NCBI GenBank assembly: GCA_029936195.1
Contig: JAPYUH010000021.1
Coordinates: 1 to 32,350 of the forward strand
From: Alphaproteobacteria bacterium
Lineage (GTDB): Bacteria; Pseudomonadota; Alphaproteobacteria; GCA-2731375
DNA length: 32,350 nucleotides
Reading direction: 5' to 3'
Shown here: in pieces, positions 7,813 to 16,277 of the stretch
How the letters are laid out: each line of letters starts with the position of its first letter
Position numbering within the stretch: the stretch's first letter is position 1
Notes under the pieces: generated by a model
The model's input: only the letters and a program-made list of their open reading frames with translations
What the model was told of the DNA's origin: nothing
Databases searched by the model: none
Translations under genes and position numbers: made by a program

Positions 7813-9438
7813 ATGGCCCACTCACGCATGTCTGAAGCACAGGAATTTGACGTCATTATTGTCGGCGCCGGCATGTCCGGTATGTATCAGCTGCATCTGC
7901 TGCGCGGGCTCGGCTATTCCGTACGGGTGTTCGAGGCGGGGACGGGGGTTGGCGGAACCTGGTATTGGAACCGCTACCCCGGCGCCCGATTTGATTCCGA
8001 GAGCTACAGCTACGGCTATTCCTTTTCCGAAGAAGTCCTGCGGGAATGGAGCTGGAGCGAACATTTCTCGGCCCAGCCCGAAACCCTGCGGTATCTGAAT
8101 TATATCGCCGACAAGTTTGATCTGCGCACGGATATTCAGTTCGAGGCGCGGGTGGCCTCCGCCATATTTGATGATGCGGGCAATGCCTGGGATATCACCA
8201 TGGAAGACGGCAGCCGGGCCCGTGCGCAATTTCTAATTACCGCCATCGGTCCTCTGTCGACGCCGGTGATGCCAAAAATCAATGGCATCGAGGATTTTCA
8301 AGGCGACTATTTTCACACCGGGCAATGGCCCCATGAGCCGGTTGATTTCACCGGCAAACGGGTAGCGGTGATCGGTACCGGCGCCACGGGTGTGCAGACC
8401 ATCCAGGAAGTGGCCAAGACCGTCGGGCATCTAACCGTGTTCCAGCGCAATCCCAATTACTGCGCACCCCTGCTCAACAGTCCCATCGATGACGAGGCCC
8501 AGGCCAGGATCAAGGCCAGCTATGACGAAATTTTTGCCCAATGCAACAGCACCCATAGCGGCTTTCTCCATGATGCCGACCCGCGCCTTGCCCTCGAAGT
8601 TTCGGACGAGGAGCGCAAGGCGTTCTATGAACAGCGTTACGGCGAACCGGGCTTCGGCATCTGGATGGGCAATTTCCGCGATATCTTTGTGGATCAGGGC
8701 GCCAACGACACCATCAGCGAATTTGTCCGGGAAAAAATCCGCCAGCGGGTCAAGGACCCGGCGGTGGCGGAAAAACTGATGCCCCGCAACCATGGCTTCG
8801 GCACCCGCCGCGTGCCATTGGAAACCGGGTACTACGAGGTCTACAACCAGGACAACGTCGTGTTGGTGGACATCAAGGACACCCCCATCGAAAAAATCAC
8901 GGCGACGGGTTTGCGTTGCGGCGGTGTCGAGCATGAATTCGATATCATCATCTACGCGACCGGGTTTGACGCGGTCACGGGGGGATTTGACAAGATCGAT
9001 ATTCGCGGCGTGGACGGTCTGCGACTGAAGGATAAATGGGGGCAGGGGCCCAGAACATATCTGGGCCTGCAAATCGAAGGCTTCCCCAATATGCTGACCC
9101 TGGTCGGGCCCCACAATGCGGCATCCTTTTGCAATATTCCCCGCTGCATCGAACAGAATGTGGAATGGGTGGCGGACCTGTTGGCCTACATCAAGGACCA
9201 TGACATCAAGCGCATCGTACCGACCCTGGCGGCCGAAGACGAATGGACCGAGCATGTCTACGATGTCGGCTCCAAGTTGTTGTTCACCAAGGTTGATAGC
9301 TGGTTCACCGGCATCAACCGCAATGTCGAGGGTAAGACCAAGCGCACTTTTTTGCTTTATGCGGGCGGCGCCCCGGCATACCGGGAAAAATGTGACGAGG
9401 TGGCGGCCAACGACTACGAGGGTTTCGTGCTGCAATAG
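7813..9438 (+). CDS. Baeyer-Villiger monooxygenase, cyclohexanone monooxygenase-like
   Basis: Class B flavoprotein monooxygenase of 541 residues that inserts an oxygen next to a ketone, giving an ester or lactone with FAD and NADPH. The FAD loop GAGMSGMYQL lies near the N-terminus, the type I BVMO fingerprint FxGxxxHTxxW(P) at FQGDYFHTGQWP (162-173), the NADPH loop VIGTGATGVQ follows, and IYATGFDAVTGGF near the C-terminus matches the cyclohexanone monooxygenase branch. The ATG at 7813 is taken; ATG 7828 (MSEAQEFDVIIVGAG) is an equally reasonable start and neither has a strong Shine-Dalgarno. The candidate operator at 7762-7785 lies directly upstream. With the CoA ligase and acyl-CoA dehydrogenases nearby, it suggests cyclic ketone or terpenoid breakdown; the substrate is inferred only broadly. 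Confidence 0.95.
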   Translation: MAHSRMSEAQEFDVIIVGAGMSGMYQLHLLRGLGYSVRVFEAGTGVGGTWYWNRYPGARFDSESYSYGYSFSEEVLREWSWSEHFSAQPETLRYLNYIADKFDLRTDIQFEARVASAIFDDAGNAWDITMEDGSRARAQFLITAIGPLSTPVMPKINGIEDFQGDYFHTGQWPHEPVDFTGKRVAVIGTGATGVQTIQEVAKTVGHLTVFQRNPNYCAPLLNSPIDDEAQARIKASYDEIFAQCNSTHSGFLHDADPRLALEVSDEERKAFYEQRYGEPGFGIWMGNFRDIFVDQGANDTISEFVREKIRQRVKDPAVAEKLMPRNHGFGTRRVPLETGYYEVYNQDNVVLVDIKDTPIEKITATGLRCGGVEHEFDIIIYATGFDAVTGGFDKIDIRGVDGLRLKDKWGQGPRTYLGLQIEGFPNMLTLVGPHNAASFCNIPRCIEQNVEWVADLLAYIKDHDIKRIVPTLAAEDEWTEHVYDVGSKLLFTKVDSWFTGINRNVEGKTKRTFLLYAGGAPAYREKCDEVAANDYEGFVLQ

Positions 9439-9504
9439 GGCGCCGGGCGCTGTATGTTGGGTGGCAACCGACAAGAAAAATGAATTTGCGGAGGACCTTG
9501 CAAT

Positions 9505-10608
9505 ATGGTGAAGACACCAATTTCAGCCGACTCACATATTACCGAGCCACCCAATTGTTATATTGACCATATCGATCCCAGCTTTCGTGATCGTGCGCCT
9601 CATTTGGTCAACGATGAAAAGTACGGCGATGTCTATGTCATCGAAGGCATGGAAAAAACCATTCCCATCGGTTTGGTGGCCGCGGCCGGCAAGGATCCGC
9701 GCACCCTGCGCATGAGCGGCGGAAAATTCGATGAACTGCACCGCAGTGGCTGGGACGGGACATTGCGCGCGGCGGACCAAGATCTCGATGGCATCTGTGC
9801 CGAAATCATCTATCCCTCGGTTGGCATGGTTTTGTGCAATCACCCCGATTTCGAATACAAGCAAGCCTGCATGACGGCCTATAACCGCTGGCTGCAGACT
9901 TATTGCGAGGCCGCGCCCAACCGCCTGTTTGGCATGGCGCAATTGGCCATGGCCTCGGTCGAGGGGGGCATCGCGGAATTGCGCCAGGCCAAGGAGATGG
10001 GCTTTCGCGGCGTCATGATGCCCGGCAACCCCCAGCAAGCGGACTATGACCATGCCGATTATGACCCGTTCTACGAGGCGGCGGTGGATCTCGGGCTGCC
10101 GCTGTCCTTTCATATTCTGACTTCCAACACCGACAAGATCGGCGCCATGCGCGGGCCGCGCATCAACGGTTTTTCCACCATCATTCGGGGTTGTCAGGAC
10201 ATCATCGGCATGTTCATTTTCGGCGGTGTCTTCCAGCGCCATCCCGATTTGAAGCTGGTCTGCGTCGAGGCCGACGCGGGCTGGGCGCCTCATTACATGT
10301 ACCGCATGGATCACGCCTACAATCATCACCGCTTTTGGATGAAATGCGACGAGATGGAGCGGCTGCCCAGCGCGTACTTCAAGGAGAATGTCTACATGAC
10401 ATTCCAAGATGATTGGATTGCTTTCAAGTTCAAGGATGAATGCAACATCCGCCGCCTGATGTGGGCCAATGATTTCCCTCATTCGGATGCCACATGGCCG
10501 CGCAGTCAGGAATTGCTGGCGGAACACACCGCGCATATGACCCAGCAGGAGAAAGACTGGGTCCTGCATGACAACGTGGCCGAATTGTACGGCCTGAACG
10601 TGGCGTAA
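9505..10608 (+). CDS. amidohydrolase family 2 protein (metal-dependent hydrolase/decarboxylase-type TIM barrel)
   Basis: A TIM-barrel Amidohydrolase_2 protein of 367 residues. Features are the N-terminal DSHITEP metal-site motif, FHI in the middle (LPLSFHILTSN), VCVEADAGWAPHYMYRMD, and LMWANDFPHSDATWP near the C-terminus with the conserved metal-binding Asp. Relatives include ACMSD-type decarboxylases and many uncharacterised hydrolases found beside BVMO or CoA-ligase genes, so the exact reaction is open. GGAGG at 9490-9494 supports the ATG at 9505. It follows the BVMO by 66 bp on the same strand and probably acts in the same pathway, for example on a ring-opened or lactone product (inference). 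Confidence 0.9.
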   Translation: MVKTPISADSHITEPPNCYIDHIDPSFRDRAPHLVNDEKYGDVYVIEGMEKTIPIGLVAAAGKDPRTLRMSGGKFDELHRSGWDGTLRAADQDLDGICAEIIYPSVGMVLCNHPDFEYKQACMTAYNRWLQTYCEAAPNRLFGMAQLAMASVEGGIAELRQAKEMGFRGVMMPGNPQQADYDHADYDPFYEAAVDLGLPLSFHILTSNTDKIGAMRGPRINGFSTIIRGCQDIIGMFIFGGVFQRHPDLKLVCVEADAGWAPHYMYRMDHAYNHHRFWMKCDEMERLPSAYFKENVYMTFQDDWIAFKFKDECNIRRLMWANDFPHSDATWPRSQELLAEHTAHMTQQEKDWVLHDNVAELYGLNVA

Positions 10609-10618
10609 CCGTCTTTCC

Positions 10619-10704
10619 GTCATCCCCGGCCATTGACCCAGGGGTCCAGGGGCATAATCGCTGAAATTGTCGCTCTGGATTGCCGGGTCAAGCCCGACAA
10701 TGAC
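10619..10704. repeat. imperfect palindromic intergenic repeat (REP/MITE-like)
   Basis: An 86-bp element with termini GTCAT...ATGAC. Its left part (GTCATCCCCGGCCATTGACC) is imperfectly inverted relative to the right part, which reads GGATTGCCGGGTCAAGCCC before its terminal ATGAC. This is the style of short dispersed palindromes found between genes in many alphaproteobacteria (GTCAT-type elements). It lies just after the amidohydrolase stop and before the Shine-Dalgarno of the next gene; the open frame running into it from the deacylase is not genuine coding sequence. It may act as an mRNA-stabilising stem between the two genes. Confidence 0.6.
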
Positions 10705-10734
10705 TTCAAAAACAACCCTTTGAGGGAAAACAAG

Positions 10735-12420
10735 ATGTATGATCTGAAAATCACCAATGGTTCGATCATTGACGGCACCGGCGCGCCGGCTGTTTCGGGT
10801 GATCTAGGCATCAAGGACGGCAAGGTTGTTGCCCTGGGCGATGCGCCCGATGCGGCCAGCCGGGAAATTGATGCCGAGGGCCAGGTGGTTTGCCCCGGCT
10901 TCGTGGATATCCACACCCATTATGATGCGCAAATCCTGTGGGACCGTAATCTGACCATCTCTCCCTGGCACGGCGTGACCACGGCGGTGGTTGGCAATTG
11001 CGGCTTCGGCGTGGCGCCGACCAAGGCGGAACATCGCGAGATGATCATGCGCACCCTGGAAAAGGTGGAAGGCATGAGCGTCGCCGCCCTGCAGGCGGGG
11101 CTGGGCGAGGACTGGCCGTTTGAAACCTTTCGCGAATACCTCGATGCCGTCGATAATGTGGGCCCGGCCATCAATGTCGGCGTCCTGTACGGCCATACGC
11201 CCCTGCGCACCTACGTCATGGGCGAAGACGCGACGGAGCGGGTAGCGACGGACCACGAAGTGGCCCGGATGTGCGCCCTGCTGTCAGATGGCATCAAGGC
11301 CGGAGCCCTGGGTTTCGGTACCTCGAAGGCCTCCACCCATGTGGGTTATGAAGGCCGTCCCGTGCCCAGCCGGGCAGCTGGCATGGATGAAATCCATGCT
11401 CTATGTGATGTTTTGGGCGATTTGAACAAGGGCGTGATCCAGGCCACTGTCGGCCGGGAATTGTTTTTGGACGAGTTCGAACAAATTGCCATCCGCACCG
11501 GGCGGCCGATCACCTGGACGGCGCTGCTGGCCGGCTTGTCCCTGGGCAAGGGCGGGCACGAGGAACAACTGGTCCAATCCCGGGAGCTGGCGGCGCGGGG
11601 TTTGAAAATCAGCCCGCAGGTCACGCCGCGGCCCCTGAATTTCGAATATCAGTTCAGAGAGCCCTTTGTTTTCGAAGCCATATCCATGTTCAAACCGGTC
11701 TCGGCCGCCGATTTTGACGGCAAGTGCCGCATCTATCAGGATCCGGATTTCCGCAACGCCTTCAAGGAACGCATGAAGAGCATCCGGCCGTCATTCCAAA
11801 GCTCCTTCGCCAAGACCGTGGTCTCGCAATATGATCCCGATCCCGAACTATGCGAGCGGCTGCTGGTGGACATCGCCGCTGAACGCAGCGTGGACCCCAT
11901 CGACCTGGCCCTGGATCTCTCCTTGGATACCAATCTCGAAGCGCGCTTCCGCATGCCCGTGGCCAACCATGACGAGGACGAGGTGGAACCGCTGTTGAAG
12001 AGCGATTTTACCGTGCTGGGACTGTCGGATGCCGGCGCGCACGCTTCGCAATTATGCGATGCCTGTCAGCCCACGCATTTCCTTAAACGTTGGGTGCGTG
12101 AAAAAGAAGCTTTCAGCCTGGAAGAAGCAATCCGCATGCTGACCACGCGCACGGCGGAGGTCATGGGCATCACGGACAGGGGCCGCCTCGGCATTGGCAT
12201 GCCGGCCGATGTGGTGGTGTTTGATCCCGCCACGGTCAGCGACGGCCCGTTGCAGCGGGTGCATGACTTCCCCGCCGGCGCCGATCGCCTGATCAGCGAA
12301 GCCACGGGCATCTCCAATGTGATCGTCAACGGCACGGTCATTCGCGATCACGGCGAGGATGCCGTCCAAGCCAACGCTACCCTGCCGGGCCGGTTGCTGC
12401 GTGGTGGCGCGGCCGCATAG
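10735..12420 (+). CDS. N-acyl-D-amino-acid deacylase-type amidohydrolase (Amidohydrolase_3 family)
   Basis: A metal-dependent amidohydrolase of 561 residues related to D-aminoacylase and dihydroorotase-like enzymes. An N-terminal beta-sandwich strand set (KITNGSIIDGTGAP) is followed by HTHYD with His60 and His62, VVGNCGFGVAP carrying the metal-bridging Cys region, SDAGAHAS with the catalytic Asp, and the C-terminal GMPADVVVFDPATV beta-sandwich typical of the family. The ATG at 10735 (MYDLKITNG) is preceded by GAGGG at 10722-10726. The open frame extends upstream to 10633 but that part lies in the palindromic repeat. The family name does not fix the substrate: genomic relatives beside BVMO genes may hydrolyse other cyclic amides or esters. 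Confidence 0.93.
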   Translation: MYDLKITNGSIIDGTGAPAVSGDLGIKDGKVVALGDAPDAASREIDAEGQVVCPGFVDIHTHYDAQILWDRNLTISPWHGVTTAVVGNCGFGVAPTKAEHREMIMRTLEKVEGMSVAALQAGLGEDWPFETFREYLDAVDNVGPAINVGVLYGHTPLRTYVMGEDATERVATDHEVARMCALLSDGIKAGALGFGTSKASTHVGYEGRPVPSRAAGMDEIHALCDVLGDLNKGVIQATVGRELFLDEFEQIAIRTGRPITWTALLAGLSLGKGGHEEQLVQSRELAARGLKISPQVTPRPLNFEYQFREPFVFEAISMFKPVSAADFDGKCRIYQDPDFRNAFKERMKSIRPSFQSSFAKTVVSQYDPDPELCERLLVDIAAERSVDPIDLALDLSLDTNLEARFRMPVANHDEDEVEPLLKSDFTVLGLSDAGAHASQLCDACQPTHFLKRWVREKEAFSLEEAIRMLTTRTAEVMGITDRGRLGIGMPADVVVFDPATVSDGPLQRVHDFPAGADRLISEATGISNVIVNGTVIRDHGEDAVQANATLPGRLLRGGAAA

Positions 12421-12518
12421 AGCAAACAGCCCAATGTTGGAATCAATTGCGGTTGATAAACTGATCTACTTCGACGCGTTGGCGCAACATATTTGCGTTC
12501 AATAGAATGCGAGTTGCC

Positions 12519-13736
12519 CTAGCCCGCCGCCAGCCAGCTGGTAATCCAATCAGGGATGAAGCCGCCGATGGCGGTGCCGTGCAGGCCGTCGTGAATGACC
12601 CGTCTCAGGCTGCGTTCCCGCAGGCTGTCGATGGTCACGGTGACGGTCATGCCGGCACGCAATGGCTGACGTCCGTCTTCGGCGATGATGCGCAAGCGAA
12701 CGGGGATACGCTGGACCACCTTGACCCAGTTGCCCGACGCGTTCTGGGGCGGCAGTAAAGCGAATTCGGCGCCCGTGGCGGGCGAAATACTCTCGACCAC
12801 CGCCTCGTAATTGTCGTCGGGATAGGCATCCGCGATGACCGTGGCTTTCTGCCCCAACAGAATGTGAGTGAGTTGGGTTTCCTTCAAATTAGCTTCGATC
12901 CAGGTGTCGCCGGTTTCGACCATGGCGAAAACCGGCGTGCCCGCCCGGACATATTCGCCCAGACGCAGCTTTACGTTGGAGGCCGTGCCATCGCTCGGCG
13001 CCTTGATGATGGTCCGATCCAGATCCAATTGCGCCATGCCGTAGTCGGCCATAAGCTTTTGATATTTCGGATCCAGTTCAGCTTTACGTTTCGGATTGCC
13101 ACCCAATTCGGCCAGGACCATTTGATTGCTGTCCTGGCGCGTCTTCAAGGCCCGCCGGGCCATTTCCAGGTCGTGGCGGGCGGCATCCTTGCGGGTCGCG
13201 GTGCCGACGCCGCGTTTGGTCAGCTCGGTAGCGCGGTCAAATTCCTGATCCATATAACGCAACGCCTCGCGGCTTTCCTCGACCGCTTGCAGGCCGGCGA
13301 TATAGGCCATTTTCTTAGCCTGGATCTGTAGTTTCACATCATCCATTTGAGCCAGCACCGCATCCAATTCCAGTTGGAAGGGCTGCGGGTCAATCCGAAA
13401 CAGGATATCGCCCTTGGAAATGGTCTGGTTGTCGTGGGCGTTGATTTCCACCACGCGGCCGGAAACGTCCGCGCTGACAGCCAGGACATGGGATTTCACG
13501 TAGGCGTTTTCAGTGGAGATATAGCGTAGGCTTTCGGCCCAGATTCCGGCGCCGTAAATCAGGCCGGCTATGGGGATCACCAGCATCAAAACGAATCGGA
13601 TCAGGCCCCGCACCCAACGCCTCTGCCGCCGTGGCGAGGATTGGGGCAGTTCGGACACCCTGGCGCTAGCTTGCTCGTTCGCGGCGTCCGGTTCATTGGC
13701 CATTTCAGTGTCTTCATTCAATGCTGCTTCAGCCAT
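12519..13736 (-). CDS. HlyD/EmrA-type membrane fusion protein
   Basis: Periplasmic adaptor of a tripartite drug efflux system, 405 residues. After a charged cytoplasmic N-terminus there is one membrane anchor (about residues 44-66, FVLMLVIPIAGLIYGAGIW), then VSADVSGRVVEINAHDNQTISKGDILFRID (biotinyl-lipoyl-like half), a long helical hairpin with coiled-coil character (about 120-220), the second lipoyl half (IIKAPSDGTASNVKLRLGEYV) and the beta-barrel part. The ATG at 13736 overlaps the MarR stop (8-bp overlap) with GAGGGAC upstream, so the two are co-transcribed. EmrA normally pairs with an EmrB-type MFS transporter; none follows, since the next gene (convergent) begins 98 bp downstream. Confidence 0.9.
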   Translation of the reverse strand: MAEAALNEDTEMANEPDAANEQASARVSELPQSSPRRQRRWVRGLIRFVLMLVIPIAGLIYGAGIWAESLRYISTENAYVKSHVLAVSADVSGRVVEINAHDNQTISKGDILFRIDPQPFQLELDAVLAQMDDVKLQIQAKKMAYIAGLQAVEESREALRYMDQEFDRATELTKRGVGTATRKDAARHDLEMARRALKTRQDSNQMVLAELGGNPKRKAELDPKYQKLMADYGMAQLDLDRTIIKAPSDGTASNVKLRLGEYVRAGTPVFAMVETGDTWIEANLKETQLTHILLGQKATVIADAYPDDNYEAVVESISPATGAEFALLPPQNASGNWVKVVQRIPVRLRIIAEDGRQPLRAGMTVTVTIDSLRERSLRRVIHDGLHGTAIGGFIPDWITSWLAAG

Positions 13737-14289
13737 TTTTCCGGTCCCTCGTGCCCGAACGATTGCCATTGCCGCCGTCACCGTAGCCGTTTTCCCCCAT
13801 GGCCAAGAGATTACCCTTGACCTTGATCAAGGTGGCGATGAACTGCTCTTGTTCCTGATCCGTCAGATCGGCCAATGCCTCGGCCCGCAGATCCGCGGCC
13901 AAGGACCGCATGGTGCGCAACAAGGGTTCCACCGCACGGGCCAGGAAAACCAGTTTGACCCTGCGATCCTTGGGCACGGTCCGCCGCTCAATCCACCCTT
14001 TTGTCTCCAACCGGTCCAGCAGGCGGCCCAACGTGGCCCGTTCGATTTCCATGATGTCCGACAGATTGGTCTGTGACAGGCCCTCATTGAAATAAAGGTG
14101 ATTGAGGACCCACCATTGAGATCGGGTCAGGCCCAAATCCCGCATGCGGCGGTCATAGTTCGTCCTTAACTGTCGTGCGGTATCGTTGATGAGGAAGCCG
14201 ATATTTCTTTCGGCGGTTTCCTGTGGATCGACTTGCAAATCCACTTGCAAATGGTCAAGTTTCTGGTTGTTCATCATGGATGGGTCCAT
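13729..14289 (-). CDS. MarR-family transcriptional regulator
   Basis: A winged helix-turn-helix repressor of about 186 residues. The MarR core is clear: LGLTRSQWWVLNHLYFNEGLSQTNLSDIMEIERATLGRLLDRLETKGWIERR contains the recognition helix, followed by the wing PKDRRVKLVFL and the dimerisation helices. The C-terminus is Asn/Gly-rich. The frame is open back to a TTG at 14328, but that overlaps a palindrome; ATG 14289 is taken, with ATG 14277 or 14274 (MMNNQKLD) as alternatives and no strong Shine-Dalgarno for any. It overlaps the emrA-like gene and probably controls it and itself. Confidence 0.88.
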   Translation of the reverse strand: MDPSMMNNQKLDHLQVDLQVDPQETAERNIGFLINDTARQLRTNYDRRMRDLGLTRSQWWVLNHLYFNEGLSQTNLSDIMEIERATLGRLLDRLETKGWIERRTVPKDRRVKLVFLARAVEPLLRTMRSLAADLRAEALADLTDQEQEQFIATLIKVKGNLLAMGENGYGDGGNGNRSGTRDRKNG

Positions 14290-14313
14290 CGGGCCGGCAT
14301 TATGGATAATTGG

Positions 14314-14328
14314 TTGTCTAGCATACAA
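14314..14328. promoter_or_regulatory. imperfect palindrome upstream of marR, candidate MarR operator
   Basis: TTGT (14314-14317) and ACAA (14325-14328) flank a seven-base centre; 10 of 15 positions agree with the reverse complement. It sits in the 112-bp gap between the divergent MarR and SDR genes, the usual place for an autoregulatory MarR site that could serve both directions. The assignment rests on position and partial symmetry only. Confidence 0.4.
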
Positions 14329-14401
14329 TAAGCCATATTAATGGAAGCTTGCCAACAAACACTTTGCGAAAATTACGAATAAAGGAAAAAGGGGGCCAGG
14401 G

Positions 14402-15145
14402 ATGAAAAACGCAATTGACCTCACGGGCCGGCGGATACTGTTGACCGGTGCGGCGGGCGGCATTGGGGCGGCCACGGCGCGGGCCTGTGCCGCGTTGGGC
14501 GTTGGCGAGCTTGTTCTGGCCGATGTTGGCCCCATGGACGACATTGTTGCCGAATTGCGGGCCCAGAATGTCGCCGTTTCAGCCCATCAATGCGATCTGA
14601 GCCTACGCAAGGACAATGCCGAACTGATTGCCGCCGCCGGCCCCCTGGACGCCGCCGTCGCCTGTGCTGGCATTTGTCCGCTGGAGGAGGATTGGCTGGA
14701 CGATCCCGATTGGGACGACGTCTTTCACCGGGTCATGGATGTCAACTTGTTGGGTCCCATTCATCTGTGCCGGGAATTGCTGCCCGCAATGGCGGCGCGG
14801 GGCGGGGGCCAGATCGTCCTGATCGGCTCCATCGGCGGACGCATGGGTGGAACCTCGCCCATCGTACAGCCCCATTACATCGCCTCGAAAGGCGGGGTAC
14901 ATGCCCTGATCTGGTGGCTGGCCCAGCGTGCCGCGCCCCAGGGCGTGCTGGTCAACGGCATCGCACCGGGCCCCATTGCCACGGCCATGACCGCGACAAC
15001 CGTTTACCCAAAGGAAAAATACCCTCTTGGCCGCATCGGCGAGCCCGAGGAGATCGCCTGGCCGGCGGCTTTTCTCTGCTCTCCGGCGGCTTCATATTTC
15101 TCCGGCGCCATCCTCGACGTGAACGGTGGTTTGTTTGTAAGTTAG
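14402..15145 (+). CDS. short-chain dehydrogenase/reductase
   Basis: A classical SDR of 247 residues with TGAAGGIG at 15-22, the active-site IGSIGGRMGG serine region and Y159-x3-K163 (YIASKGG), ending in the usual SGAILDVNGG. Asp residues after the second strand (LADVGPMDD) suggest NAD(H) preference. It likely oxidises or reduces a sugar-like or small secondary alcohol. It leads a + strand cluster: a 24-bp gap separates it from mtnA, followed by an aldolase-SDR fusion 1 bp later, so it may act on the same carbohydrate. Purine-rich AAGGAAAAAGGGGG precedes the ATG at 14402. Confidence 0.93.
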   Translation: MKNAIDLTGRRILLTGAAGGIGAATARACAALGVGELVLADVGPMDDIVAELRAQNVAVSAHQCDLSLRKDNAELIAAAGPLDAAVACAGICPLEEDWLDDPDWDDVFHRVMDVNLLGPIHLCRELLPAMAARGGGQIVLIGSIGGRMGGTSPIVQPHYIASKGGVHALIWWLAQRAAPQGVLVNGIAPGPIATAMTATTVYPKEKYPLGRIGEPEEIAWPAAFLCSPAASYFSGAILDVNGGLFVS

Positions 15146-15169
15146 GCCCATCCATTGAAGGGCAATTAA

Positions 15170-16276
15170 ATGAAGATCGGCGACAAACACTACCGGACCA
15201 TTTGGCTGGGAGATGACGGCTGGTCGGTCGAGGTTATTGACCAGACCCTGTTGCCGCACGCGTTCGAGCTCATGCGTCTGACCAACGTTGCCGAAGCGGC
15301 TGCGGCCATCTCAACCATGGTGGTGCGCGGTGCGCCATTGATCGGCGCCACGGCGGCCTACGGCATGGCCTTGGCGGCGCACGAAGATGCATCGGATAAG
15401 AATTTGCAAAACGCCCATGCCATGCTGTTGGCGACCCGGCCAACGGCGGTCAATCTGCGTTGGGCCCTGGATGACATGCGGGGCCGTTTGTTGGCCGTGC
15501 CGCAGGGACACCGGCGCAAACTGGCTTATAAGCGGGCGGCGCAAATATGTGATGACGACGTGGCCACCTGCCAGGGCATTGGCCAGCACGGCGGCAAATT
15601 GATCAGGGAGGCATTTGAACACAAGGGCGGCGGGGATGCGGTCAACGTCCTGACCCATTGCAATGCGGGCTGGCTGGCCACGGTGGACTGGGGCACCGCC
15701 CTGGCACCGATTTACACCGCCCATGATGCCGGCATTCCGATACATGTATGGGTTGATGAAACCCGGCCCCGAAACCAGGGCGCGGCCTTGACCGCATATG
15801 AGTTGGGCAGCCACGGCGTTCCACACACGGTCATCGTCGACAATGCCGGCGGCCATCTGATGCAGCACGGCATGGTGGACCTTTGTATCACCGGCACCGA
15901 CCGCACCTCGGCTCATGGCGATGTTTGTAACAAGATCGGCACCTATCTGAAGGCCCTGGCGGCCTATGATAACGACGTGCCGTTTTATGTGGGCTTGCCG
16001 CACAGCACCATCGATTGGAGCATTGGCGACGGCGTCGCGGGCATTCCCATCGAACAGCGCGATGGCGAGGAAGTGTCCCATATTCGCGGCGTAAACGGGG
16101 ATGGAAAGGGGACCACGGTTCGCCTGGTGCCCAAGGGTGCCAAGGTGGGCAATTTCGCCTTTGACGTCACGCCGGCCCGTCTGGTCACCGGTTTGATCAC
16201 CGAACGCGGCGTCTGCCCGGCCAGCCGAGACGGCTTGTTGGAACTCTACCCCGAACAAGCCGCCACGGCCGCCTGA
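15170..16276 (+). CDS. mtnA: S-methyl-5-thioribose-1-phosphate isomerase (MtnA family)
   Basis: Converts an aldose-1-phosphate (5-methylthioribose-1-P, or 5-deoxyribose-1-P) to the ketose-1-phosphate. Its 368 residues match the family length. RGAPLIG near residue 53 binds phosphate, LTHCNAG holds catalytic Cys164, and GDVCNKIGT holds catalytic Asp251; the motif block reads [10 protein letters not shown] rather than the commoner GADRIAANGD. The ATG at 15170 follows GAAGGG at about 15158. It is coupled to the class II aldolase-SDR fusion (1-bp gap), which points to aldolase cleavage of the ketose-1-phosphate (DHAP-shunt type) rather than the standard methionine salvage enzymes, none of which are here. 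Confidence 0.93.
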   Translation: MKIGDKHYRTIWLGDDGWSVEVIDQTLLPHAFELMRLTNVAEAAAAISTMVVRGAPLIGATAAYGMALAAHEDASDKNLQNAHAMLLATRPTAVNLRWALDDMRGRLLAVPQGHRRKLAYKRAAQICDDDVATCQGIGQHGGKLIREAFEHKGGGDAVNVLTHCNAGWLATVDWGTALAPIYTAHDAGIPIHVWVDETRPRNQGAALTAYELGSHGVPHTVIVDNAGGHLMQHGMVDLCITGTDRTSAHGDVCNKIGTYLKALAAYDNDVPFYVGLPHSTIDWSIGDGVAGIPIEQRDGEEVSHIRGVNGDGKGTTVRLVPKGAKVGNFAFDVTPARLVTGLITERGVCPASRDGLLELYPEQAATAA

Positions 16277-16277
16277 G

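Noticed and set aside
9438-9470. GC-rich inverted bases after the BVMO stop as a terminator
   Set aside because: No stable stem of useful length and no T-run could be found.
8431-9474. Long - strand ORF of 347 codons opposite the BVMO
   Set aside because: Antisense shadow of a GC-rich gene; no family motifs, while the + strand has clear BVMO motifs. The same reasoning excludes the 363-codon ORF opposite the amidohydrolase and the 400-codon ORF opposite dgt.
10633-10734. N-terminal extension of the deacylase-type amidohydrolase
   Set aside because: It lies in the palindromic repeat and before a good Shine-Dalgarno; the family begins at MYDLKITNG (10735).
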